NCBI GenBank assembly: GCA_015075725.1
Contig: JABTTV010000001.1
Span: 372,001-436,000, forward strand
Direction: 5' to 3'
From: Anaerolineales bacterium
Lineage (GTDB): Bacteria; Chloroflexota; Anaerolineae; Anaerolineales; Villigracilaceae
Length of the DNA stretch: 64,000 bases
Under the pieces are notes generated by a model. The model did no database searches. It had not been told where the DNA came from and worked only from the letters and a program-made list of their open reading frames with translations. The position numbers and the translations under genes were made by a program. Positions 33,852 through 41,665 of this stretch are shown one piece after another. Positions within the stretch are counted from its first letter, which is position 1. Every line of letters starts with the position of its first letter.

Positions 33852-36011
33852 ATGAAAGAAGAACATTCGCGCTCGCTCCTCGAATTACTGGTAAAAGTCA
33901 GCCGTGAAGTGGCGACCGCACTGGACTTGCGGACGGTCCTGCAGCGGGTTCTTTACGCCTGCATCCAGTACGTGGGCGGGGAGCGCGGGAGCGTTGTAGT
34001 CATGGACGATCTCGGCAAACCTGTGGACGCCACGATCGTGTATGGCAAACATTTCCACGACCATACCACCCAGCAATTACGCGACACCGTGGAACGAGGG
34101 CTGGCTGGATGGGTGGTGCAAAACCGCAAAGCCGCTCTTGTGCCCGATACCAGCAAGGACGAACGCTGGCTCCGCCGCGCAGACGATGCCGCGGAGAAAA
34201 CCGGACCCAAATCGGCGATCTGTGTACCGTTGATGGCGCGCGAACGTTTTGTGGGGGTGCTGACCCTTGTCCACTCTGTGCCCAATACCTTCAATGAGGA
34301 ACACCTTGAATTGGTCCAAGCCATTTCCGACCAGGCGAGTGTGGCCGTCCTAAATGCGCGTTTGTACACCGAAACCCAGCGCACAGCCCGGATCATGTCT
34401 GCGCTGGCGGAGGGGGCGGCAGCGATCAATTCCTCCCTTGAAATGCAGGATGTGCTCCGGCGCATCCTTAACCAGACCATGCAAGCGCTTCAAGTGGAGA
34501 CCGTGGCACTGGCGTTGATCGACCCGGCGACCCGGGAACTTGTTGTCAAAGCAGCTGCCGGGAGCAACTCCGGCGGCATTCCAGGATTTCGCATCCCCGC
34601 AGGGCAGGGATTGACAGGCAAAGTTGTCGCTCAGAAGCATGGGATCATCTTATCCTCCATCAGCCAGGAATCTGGCATCAACGAAACGGACAGGCTGAAC
34701 GGACTCGAGATGCGTGCGCTTGCGATCGCCCCGATCCAATCCCACGGAAAAGTCATCGGTGTGCTCGAGGCAGTCAATCCTATCGCCGGTTCCTTCGACC
34801 CCGATGCTATGGTTGTGATGACCGGCCTGGGGAATATCGCCGGAAGCACCATTGAAAATTCGCAGCTATTCGAGCAATTGCAACACGCCCACAGGCACTA
34901 CCGCGAACTTTTCGAAGACAGTGTGGACCCCATTTTGATCACCGACTGGGAAGGGCGGATTTTTGAAGTGAACCGCGGCGCCGTTGAGGTGAGCGGGTAT
35001 TCCTCCGCAGAACTTCATGCCATGAGCATTGAGCAATTGCATGAGGTCAATTGGGCAAAAGCCGGTTTGAACTTCGAAATGCTTAAGAACGGCAATACCT
35101 GCGGGTATGAGTCCAGTCTTTTGCGCAAAGACGGCGGCATGGTGTCGATCGAGGTCTATGCGCGGCGCGTGGAATTCAACAATACCGAAGCGATCCAATG
35201 GATCATGCGGGATATTACCTCGCGCAAGGATCTCGATGCCCTGCGCGACGACATGATCTCCATGATCTTCCACGACCTGCGCTCCCCGCTGGGAAATATC
35301 GTTTCGAGCCTGGAGATGATGAGCGCGCTTCTTCCCCAGGATGAAACGCTGAATTCGATGCTCAACATCGCCAAGAATTCAACCGGGCGGATCCACCGCC
35401 TGGTGAACTCCCTGCTGGATATCAACCGCCTCGAAGCCGGTCAGCAGATCGTGGATCAGAACTCCATCGACCCGGTGGCGCTGGTGCGCGAAGCAATCCG
35501 GGACGTGGAGCCTTCCGTTGCCGCCCGCCAACAAATCCTGACCAACCGCGCCACAAGCGTCCTGCCATTGGTATGGGTGGACGTGGATATGATCTACCGC
35601 GTGTTGATCAACCTGCTTGAAAATGCGATCAAGTTCACGCCTGTGGGCAGACGCATCGATATCGGAGCACAAACCGCCCCGGATGGCATGTTCGTCAATT
35701 TCTGGGTGCGCGATAATGGCCCCGGCATTCCGCTTTCCGAGCAGGAACGCATCTTCGAAAAGTTCACCCGTCTGCGTGGAAAAAACAAACCGGGCGGATT
35801 GGGCGTCGGCCTGGCATTCTGCCGCCTGGCTGTGAATGGCCACGGCGGAAAAATTTGGATCGAAAGCGAAGTGGATAAAGGTGCAACATTTTGGGTTGCC
35901 CTGCCGGTTGCCACCCGCAAAGCCACCGGGACCCTCAAACGCCAGACCGGTCGCCTCACCTTCAAACCGGATAAAGATCAGCCCACCGATGAAACAAAAA
36001 AGAATGGTTAA
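33852..36011 (+). CDS. Soluble GAF-GAF-PAS sensor histidine kinase
   Basis: The protein has 719 residues and no membrane segment. Two GAF domains (about 12-172 and 190-338) are followed by a PAS domain (about 345-458). The phospho-acceptor is His474 in ISMIFHDLRSPLGN. The ATPase domain has NLLENAIKFT, DNGPGIP and GGLGVGLAFC. It is a cytosolic sensor; the ligand or light cofactor is unknown, and no bilin-binding Cys pattern was identified. No response regulator gene is adjacent, so the kinase is an orphan. Confidence 0.93.
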   Translation: MKEEHSRSLLELLVKVSREVATALDLRTVLQRVLYACIQYVGGERGSVVVMDDLGKPVDATIVYGKHFHDHTTQQLRDTVERGLAGWVVQNRKAALVPDTSKDERWLRRADDAAEKTGPKSAICVPLMARERFVGVLTLVHSVPNTFNEEHLELVQAISDQASVAVLNARLYTETQRTARIMSALAEGAAAINSSLEMQDVLRRILNQTMQALQVETVALALIDPATRELVVKAAAGSNSGGIPGFRIPAGQGLTGKVVAQKHGIILSSISQESGINETDRLNGLEMRALAIAPIQSHGKVIGVLEAVNPIAGSFDPDAMVVMTGLGNIAGSTIENSQLFEQLQHAHRHYRELFEDSVDPILITDWEGRIFEVNRGAVEVSGYSSAELHAMSIEQLHEVNWAKAGLNFEMLKNGNTCGYESSLLRKDGGMVSIEVYARRVEFNNTEAIQWIMRDITSRKDLDALRDDMISMIFHDLRSPLGNIVSSLEMMSALLPQDETLNSMLNIAKNSTGRIHRLVNSLLDINRLEAGQQIVDQNSIDPVALVREAIRDVEPSVAARQQILTNRATSVLPLVWVDVDMIYRVLINLLENAIKFTPVGRRIDIGAQTAPDGMFVNFWVRDNGPGIPLSEQERIFEKFTRLRGKNKPGGLGVGLAFCRLAVNGHGGKIWIESEVDKGATFWVALPVATRKATGTLKRQTGRLTFKPDKDQPTDETKKNG

Positions 36012-36166
36012 TTAACGTAAGAAAACCATAATTCGGACGGAAGATACGCTTGCGTTCGAAACTTAATAAAATATATCGATAACACATTCACGCCTTTCGC
36101 CCCGACGCTTGGACGGCCACCGAAAAGCGGCGGAAACAAAGGAAAGGACAACTTCCCGGATATCTT

Positions 36167-37024
36167 ATGCAGGAAATTACAAACAACATCTTCATCGAAG
36201 ACCAGTTTCCCGGTGTAACCCTGGGTGTGATCGTCACCCCGCGCGGCTTGATCCAGATCGACGCGCCTCCCTCCCCCGAAGACGCCCGCTCATGGCGCGC
36301 TTCGCTCATGAACCTTGGCGGGGGCATCGACCGGATTTTGATCAACATGGATGCCCATCCCGACCGCACTCTCGGCGCACGCGCCATGGACTGCACTGTC
36401 ATCGCGCACGAGAAGACCGCTTTCATCTTTCGCACTCGCCCCAGTACATTCAAGGCGCAGGGAGAGGAGACCGGCGCAGATTGGGAATCCATTCCGGGCT
36501 TGGGAAGCGTGCGCTGGGCTCCGCCCGAAATCTCTTTCGTCGACCAGATGACCCTGCATTGGGGCGCGTCGCCCGTTTCATTGGAACATCATCCAGGTCC
36601 CTCGAACGGTTCCATTTGGGTGCGCCTGCCCCTGGAGAAAATCATCTTCATAGGCGATACGGTCATGAAAAACCAGCCGCCCTTCCTTGCCGGGTCGAAC
36701 CTCAAAGCCTGGCTTGAATCGCTAAACCTGCTGCTTGGCTCAGAAAATAAAGGCTATACCTTTATTAGCAGCCGCGGCGGGGTCGTCACCACGAGCGCGG
36801 TCAAAGCCCAATATGATTTCCTCAAACACGTCCACGACAAGTTGAACAGGCTGACCTCGAAAAAACCCAACCCCGCCACCGTGGAAAAAATGGTCACCTC
36901 ATTGCTGACCTGGTACAAAGCGCCCGCCGCGCGGCAGAAGCAATTCGCCCAGCGTTTGCGTTACGGTTTGCTTCACTACAACGCGCGTCAGTATCATACA
37001 CCCAGCCACAATTTCGAAGATTGA
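36167..37024 (+). CDS. Metallo-beta-lactamase-fold protein with altered metal ligands
   Basis: The protein has 285 residues. The fold order is MBL-like: early strands GVTLGVIVTPRGLIQIDAPPS, then the loop INMDAHPDRTLGA, then SLEHHPGPSNGSIWV and KIIFIGDTVM. The usual HxHxDH is here DAHPDR, and the final His strand reads FISSRGG. Several zinc ligands are therefore missing. It may bind one metal or be non-catalytic. The stop overlaps the ATG of the asparaginase gene (TGATG), which suggests translational coupling and a shared role. Confidence 0.75.
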   Translation: MQEITNNIFIEDQFPGVTLGVIVTPRGLIQIDAPPSPEDARSWRASLMNLGGGIDRILINMDAHPDRTLGARAMDCTVIAHEKTAFIFRTRPSTFKAQGEETGADWESIPGLGSVRWAPPEISFVDQMTLHWGASPVSLEHHPGPSNGSIWVRLPLEKIIFIGDTVMKNQPPFLAGSNLKAWLESLNLLLGSENKGYTFISSRGGVVTTSAVKAQYDFLKHVHDKLNRLTSKKPNPATVEKMVTSLLTWYKAPAARQKQFAQRLRYGLLHYNARQYHTPSHNFED

Positions 37025-38079
37025 TGGACGCGCCTCTTCCCATCCTCGAGCTGACGAGGGGAGAGGTCGTCGAAGCGACGCATCGCGGGTCGATCGCGGT
37101 TGTCGCATCCGACGGTTCCCTCCTTCGTTCTTACGGCGACCCTTACAAGGTCGCCTTTTTGCGTTCCTCGGCCAAACCTTTCCAGGTTTTGCCCTTCGTG
37201 GAAAACGGTGGCATCGAGCATTATCGTTATACTTCGGCGGAACTCGCGCTTTCCTGCGCCTCGCATGAGACCTCGCAAATGCACCTGGATGCCGTGCATG
37301 CCTTGCAGCAAAAAACCGGCATTGTTGAACACCAATTGCAATGTGGTCCGCACCTTCCGGGCGACGCGAATAAATTACGGGAAGTCGTTCAGAAGAATAT
37401 CGCCCCCACGCCGAATTTCAACAACTGTTCGGGCAAGCACACCACAATGCTGGCGTTTGCAAAGATGCGCGGGGATTCGCTCGAAAATTATCTCGACTTC
37501 GACCATCCCATCCAGCGCGATATCCGCAGGACGCTTGTTGAGATGTGCGGAATACCCGATGACGATATTCAATCCGGCATAGACGGTTGTTCCGCTCCCA
37601 ACTTCGCCCTGCCTCTTTTCCGTGCCGCACATGGTATGGCAAGGTTGTGCGACCCGCAGGATCTCGAATCGAAACGTGCGGTTGCATGCAAAAAGATCAC
37701 GAGCGCAATGACAACCCATCCTGAAATGGTGAGCAATTTCGGCGAGTTCGATTGCGAACTGATGAAGACCGGTAATGGTAAGATCGTCACCAAACGCGGC
37801 GCGGAGGGATATCAGATCATCGGTGTTTTGCCCGGCATCATTCATGAAAGAGGCGTTGGTATTGCCTTCAAGGTCGAAGACGGCGACAAGTCCTCGATGG
37901 ACGATGCTCTCCACACACATACCCGCGTCCGCCCGCCGGTGGCATTGGAGATTCTCCGCCAGCTCGGTGCGCTGAATAAAAGCCAACTCGAATCGCTTGT
38001 AGGTTTTGGTCCTGAAAAAGTCATCAAGAACTACGCCGGTCTCGTCACCGGCAGGATGCATCCCGTTTTCACCCTATAA
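37024..38079 (+). CDS. L-asparaginase, Rhizobium etli (ReAV/class 3) type
   Basis: The protein has 351 residues. The class-3 blocks are RSSAKPFQVLPFV (Ser-Ser-x-Lys catalytic pair), SCASHETSQMHLDAV, NNCSGKHTTML and GIDGCSAPNFALPL. The Cys and Lys of NCSGKH and the Cys of DGCSAP are the zinc-binding residues reported for ReAV. The enzyme hydrolyses asparagine to aspartate and ammonia. There is no signal peptide, so it is cytosolic. It overlaps the MBL-fold gene and is followed 12 bases later by an ABC ATPase gene. Confidence 0.92.
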   Translation: MDAPLPILELTRGEVVEATHRGSIAVVASDGSLLRSYGDPYKVAFLRSSAKPFQVLPFVENGGIEHYRYTSAELALSCASHETSQMHLDAVHALQQKTGIVEHQLQCGPHLPGDANKLREVVQKNIAPTPNFNNCSGKHTTMLAFAKMRGDSLENYLDFDHPIQRDIRRTLVEMCGIPDDDIQSGIDGCSAPNFALPLFRAAHGMARLCDPQDLESKRAVACKKITSAMTTHPEMVSNFGEFDCELMKTGNGKIVTKRGAEGYQIIGVLPGIIHERGVGIAFKVEDGDKSSMDDALHTHTRVRPPVALEILRQLGALNKSQLESLVGFGPEKVIKNYAGLVTGRMHPVFTL

Positions 38080-38091
38080 AATCATGACAGC

Positions 38092-38838
38092 ATGACCATA
38101 AAACCGATACTCACCGTCCGCGATCTCTCGATCACCTTCCCCGATAATAACGGCGGTCTGGATGCGCTTGACAAAATCTCGTTTCTCATCCACTCGCGTG
38201 AGTTCGTCTGTTTTCTCGGTCCATCCGGCTCGGGCAAGACAACGTTTTTACGCGTATTGGCGGGCATTTTACCGCCCACCTCCGGCTCGGTGAATTTCAT
38301 GTATCGCCACCAGCCGCGTATTGGCATGGTCTTTCAAAGTTCGAACCTGATGCCGTGGCGGACAGTCATGGAAAACATCATGCTTCCGCTCGAACTGGAG
38401 GGAATGGGAAAGGTCAAGGCGCAGAACAGAGCGCGGGAGATGATCAAACTTGTTGGGTTGAAGGGATTCGAAGATTCGCTCCCCCGCGACCTTTCCGGCG
38501 GGATGGCGCAGCGGGTGGCAATTGCCCGCGCGCTCATTCATGACCCGGACCTGCTCCTGCTCGACGAGCCTTTTGCTTCGCTGGATGCTCTCACCCGCGA
38601 GCGCATGTGGATGGAACTCTCCAATATCTGGGAAGCGAAACAAAAGACAGTGATTATGGTGACGCACTCCATAAACGAATCGCTTTTTCTTGCAGACCGC
38701 GTTCTGGTGCTCACGCAACGCCCCGGCAAAATAAAAATGGACGTGGAAGTCGACCTTCCACGCCCAAGAACGGACGATATCCGGTATACCAGTCACTTTG
38801 GGAGATTGGCGAAGAAATTAAGAGGGGCAATCGAATAA
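38092..38838 (+). CDS. NitT/TauT-family ABC transporter ATPase (orphan)
   Basis: The protein has 248 residues. Walker A is GPSGSGKTTFLRVLAG, the signature is LSGGMAQRVAIARAL and Walker B is LLLLDEPFASLDA. The family powers uptake of nitrate, sulfonates, taurine, HMP and similar solutes. No permease or binding protein lies next to it. The window does contain a permease and binding protein of this same family without an ATPase (ribXY, 53478-55281), so this protein is a candidate partner; that link is an inference. Confidence 0.92.
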   Translation: MTIKPILTVRDLSITFPDNNGGLDALDKISFLIHSREFVCFLGPSGSGKTTFLRVLAGILPPTSGSVNFMYRHQPRIGMVFQSSNLMPWRTVMENIMLPLELEGMGKVKAQNRAREMIKLVGLKGFEDSLPRDLSGGMAQRVAIARALIHDPDLLLLDEPFASLDALTRERMWMELSNIWEAKQKTVIMVTHSINESLFLADRVLVLTQRPGKIKMDVEVDLPRPRTDDIRYTSHFGRLAKKLRGAIE

Positions 38839-38897
38839 CTTTTACCAGCGGTTTTTCGACTTAAGATTCGAAGGCTTAATACGGAAGGAGTCGAGCC

Positions 38898-39602
38898 ATG
38901 AGAAAAACATTTCTGTTATTTCTTATCTTCCTGACCGCCTGCGCCAGCCGGCTCGAGGATGCCTCTTACACCGTCAACCTGACCCCCGCCGATTTCGTGA
39001 TCGGAATTGACAACCCCTACCTTCCCTACAGCCCCGGCTCGAAGTGGGTCTACGAAGCCATGCTCGAAGACGGAACGGTGGAGCGCAACGAGATCGAAGT
39101 CCTGCACGAGATACGGGATGTGAACGGCGTCGCCGCGACCGTCGTGCATGACCTCGTTTATGCGGGCGATCAAATCGTGGAAGAGACCTTCGACTGGTAT
39201 GCGCAGGACAAGGACGGCAACGTCTGGTACTTGGGTGAGGAAGTGGATAACTACGAAAACGGGGTGCTCGTGGATCATGCCGGGTCCTGGGAATGGGGCA
39301 AAGACGGCGCATTGCCGGGCATCATCATGTGGGCAGATCCCTCCGCGCATTTGAATGAGGAGTATTATAAGGAATATTACCCGGGAGAAGCGGAGGATAA
39401 GGGACAGGTCTTAAGTGTGAGCGAGTCCGTGAGCGTCCACTTCGGCTCGTTCGAAAACGTAGTCAAGACGTATGATTTCTCCGCACTTGACCCCGACTTG
39501 AAAGAAAACAAATTTTACGCCAGCGGCGTGGGGGTTATCAAAGAAGTTGACCTGGCCGTCGGCGAAGAAGTTGTGCTGATCGAGTTCATTCTAGGCGAAT
39601 AG
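38898..39602 (+). CDS. Lipoprotein of unknown function
   Basis: The protein has 234 residues. The signal ends with the lipobox FLTAC. The mature part is acidic with many Tyr and Trp. It contains LPYSPGSKWVYEAMLEDGT and later YASGVGVIKEVD, repeated beta strands that look like a two-lobed beta-rich lipoprotein seen in various environmental bacteria. No enzyme motif is visible. An ggaagga ribosome site precedes the ATG. Confidence 0.7.
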   Translation: MRKTFLLFLIFLTACASRLEDASYTVNLTPADFVIGIDNPYLPYSPGSKWVYEAMLEDGTVERNEIEVLHEIRDVNGVAATVVHDLVYAGDQIVEETFDWYAQDKDGNVWYLGEEVDNYENGVLVDHAGSWEWGKDGALPGIIMWADPSAHLNEEYYKEYYPGEAEDKGQVLSVSESVSVHFGSFENVVKTYDFSALDPDLKENKFYASGVGVIKEVDLAVGEEVVLIEFILGE

Positions 39603-39608
39603 CAAACC

Positions 39609-39626
39609 CAGACCTCGGAGGTCTTT
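39609..39626. terminator. Weak hairpin between convergent genes
   Basis: Arms agacct and aggtct with a 3-base loop, followed by ttattgtt. The stem is short, so termination is uncertain. It separates the lipoprotein gene from holB. Confidence 0.45.
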
Positions 39627-39630
39627 ATTG

Positions 39631-40635
39631 TTACACCTTTGGCAAATCCAATAGCAGAACTTCCGCCAGCAATCTCGAGTTGACATTCCGCTCCATCTTC
39701 TCCAGCGCGGATTCATGGTCGCTGACCACTTTTCTGGCAGAAGATAAATCCAGCCTGCCAGCCAGGAACTCGATCTCCATGTTTCGGTCCAAATTTATGA
39801 GGGGAGTCTCCGCGCCGGTTACGCGCAGTAACACGTCGCGCCAGTAGGAGAGCCAGACGAGGATGGTCTGGCGCATGGAGTCTTTATCCTTGGCGAGTTT
39901 ATCGGCGTAGTTGAATTTCTCCACGCGGGCGGCAGGCAGAAGGGATTGCAAGTCGTTCAAGCGTTCTTCACGTTTTTCGAGCAGGGATGCGTCATCTACA
40001 AGCCTGCGCGCAAAACCGGGGCGGCCGCCGGAGATATGGGCGAGCAAGTGCGCCTGGTCTTTTTGAACCCCGCGTTCGATCAAATCCGCGCTGACGGCTT
40101 CGAGGGGTATAGGACGCAGACGCAGAATTTCGCAACGGGAGACGATGGTGGGAAGGAGTCCTTCGGGGTTATCAGCGGTCAACAGCAAAATCGCATGAGC
40201 GGGCGCTTCCTCCAGTGTTTTGAGCAGGGCATTGGAAGCGTTGTCGTTGGCTTCGTGAAAGCGGAGGAAGAGAGCCACACGATACTGGGATTGATACGGC
40301 TTGAGATTTAAAGTCCTTTGCATTTCGCGGATCTGGTCCACTCGGAGTGTCCCGCCTTCTCTGGCATCGCCGTCGTCATCCACCGACTGGATGATCGCCA
40401 AGTCGGGATGTTTCATCTCTTCGATCTGTTTGCAGGTACGACAGGAAAAACAGGGCTCTCCCGGGGCATCAGGTTTCTCGCAATTCAACGCTTGAGCGAA
40501 TCTTAATGCCAATGTCCGACGACCAATGCCGGGGGGACCAGAGAAAAGATAGGCATGCCGAGTCTCGCCGCGCGCAACGTGACGGCGAAGCATATCCACA
40601 GCCCATTCGTGCCCGAGTAAGTTCCAGTTGTCCAT
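39631..40635 (-). CDS. holB: DNA polymerase III delta' subunit
   Basis: The protein has 334 residues. It has the clamp-loader layout: HEWAVDMLRRHVARGETRHAYLFSG at the start, a modified P-loop GPPGIGRRTLA (Arg in place of the Lys), and a four-Cys zinc module (CEKPDAPGEPCFSCRTC). Sensor regions are NALLKTLEEAP and TIVSRCEILRL. A non-standard P-loop fits delta', which does not hydrolyse ATP. It helps load the sliding clamp. A TTGACA-17-GATACT promoter on the minus strand lies in tandem repeats just upstream. Confidence 0.92.
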   Translation of the reverse strand: MDNWNLLGHEWAVDMLRRHVARGETRHAYLFSGPPGIGRRTLALRFAQALNCEKPDAPGEPCFSCRTCKQIEEMKHPDLAIIQSVDDDGDAREGGTLRVDQIREMQRTLNLKPYQSQYRVALFLRFHEANDNASNALLKTLEEAPAHAILLLTADNPEGLLPTIVSRCEILRLRPIPLEAVSADLIERGVQKDQAHLLAHISGGRPGFARRLVDDASLLEKREERLNDLQSLLPAARVEKFNYADKLAKDKDSMRQTILVWLSYWRDVLLRVTGAETPLINLDRNMEIEFLAGRLDLSSARKVVSDHESALEKMERNVNSRLLAEVLLLDLPKV

Positions 40636-40644
40636 TCGGTTTCA

Positions 40645-40674
40645 AGTATCAGGTGTCAGGTATCAGGTGTCAAG
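40645..40674. repeat. Two 14-base tandem repeats forming the holB promoter
   Basis: The unit tatcaggtgtca(g/a)g occurs at 40647-40660 and 40661-40674. Read on the minus strand, TTGACA (40668-40673), a 17-base spacer and GATACT (40645-40650) point at holB, so the repeat supplies the promoter. Confidence 0.6.
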
Positions 40675-40718
40675 TGCAGACCGCGAAACCTAAGTCGCAC
40701 CTTGTAACCTGCATCTCG

Positions 40719-41618
40719 CTACTCTCTCCCCGACCTCAGCCTTACAAACGACTCATAACGTTCTTGATGAATCTTCCCCTCTTTCAAGGCTGCAAGAACG
40801 GCGCAGCCCGGTTCGTGTTGATGGGAGCAGTCGCTGAACTGGCATTTTTCCACCAGCCCGCGCAGTTCGGGGAAGTACGCATCGATCTCCTCCGGTTCGG
40901 TATCCCACAATCCAAGCGATTTCCAGCCGGGGGTGTCGGCAACGTATCCGCCGCCGTCGAGCGGGAACAATTGACGCGCCACGGTGGTGTGACGTCCCTT
41001 GTTCACGGCTTCGCTGACTTCGTTGACGGCGAGTCCCAGACCGGGTTGAAGCGCGTTGAGCAGGCTCGATTTGCCGACTCCGCTCGGTCCGGCAAAGGCG
41101 CTGATCTTGTTTTGCAGGTGCGATCTCAAATCTTCGAGTCCGCTTCCGGTTTTGGCGGATGTATAAAGGACGCGATAACCGATGGATTCATACATCCCGA
41201 AAATGGTGCGAGGCTCTTCGACGAGGTCGGTTTTGTTTGCCGCAATCAGCGCGGGGATGCGTTGTTTTTCGGCGATGACGAGAAACCGGTCGAGCATTTT
41301 CAAACGCGGACTGGGATGCGCGCAGGCGAAGACGAAGACAGCCTGATCCGGGTTGGCTAAAAGCACCTGGCGGTAGACTCCGCCCGGGCGGGGGTCGAGG
41401 CGTGAAATTTGCTGAGTCCGCTCATGGACGGAATCGATTGTCCCGGAGCCGTCATCCAAAATCGTGATATCCACTTTATCCCCCAACGCGGCGATGTCAC
41501 CTTTGGCTTTGCCCTGCTTGAGTTTGCCGCGCAGTTGACAAACAATAACACCCAATCCAGTTTCGACCCAGAAGAAACCGGATTGGGCTTTGACGATCAG
41601 ACCACTTGCGTTTGCCAC
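40719..41618 (-). CDS. rsgA: Ribosome small-subunit-dependent GTPase RsgA
   Basis: The protein has 299 residues. An OB-fold N-terminus (about 1-75) is followed by the circularly permuted GTPase motifs G4 AANKTD, G1 GPSGVGKSSLLN and G3 VADTPG. The C-terminal zinc module is CQFSDCSHQHEPGCAV. It checks maturation of the 30S subunit. The start is a GTG at 41618 with a gagg ribosome site. A nested palindrome lies just upstream. Confidence 0.95.
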   Translation of the reverse strand: MANASGLIVKAQSGFFWVETGLGVIVCQLRGKLKQGKAKGDIAALGDKVDITILDDGSGTIDSVHERTQQISRLDPRPGGVYRQVLLANPDQAVFVFACAHPSPRLKMLDRFLVIAEKQRIPALIAANKTDLVEEPRTIFGMYESIGYRVLYTSAKTGSGLEDLRSHLQNKISAFAGPSGVGKSSLLNALQPGLGLAVNEVSEAVNKGRHTTVARQLFPLDGGGYVADTPGWKSLGLWDTEPEEIDAYFPELRGLVEKCQFSDCSHQHEPGCAVLAALKEGKIHQERYESFVRLRSGRE

Positions 41619-41629
41619 CTGATAACCTC

Positions 41630-41662
41630 AGGTGACAGTCACCTCGGAGGTGACTGTCACCT
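41630..41662. repeat. Nested palindrome of ggtgacagtcacc type
   Basis: Arms 41630-41645 and 41647-41662 are perfect reverse complements around a single G. Each arm is itself a palindrome (ggtgac-a-gtcacc). A related, imperfect copy lies inside the broken lipoprotein gene at about 51513-51545. It sits between rsgA and the PBP gene. Confidence 0.8.
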
Positions 41663-41665
41663 ATG

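Noticed and set aside
40645..40674. CRISPR-like tandem repeat
   Set aside because: There are only two 14-base units without spacers; it is better explained as a promoter within a tandem duplication.
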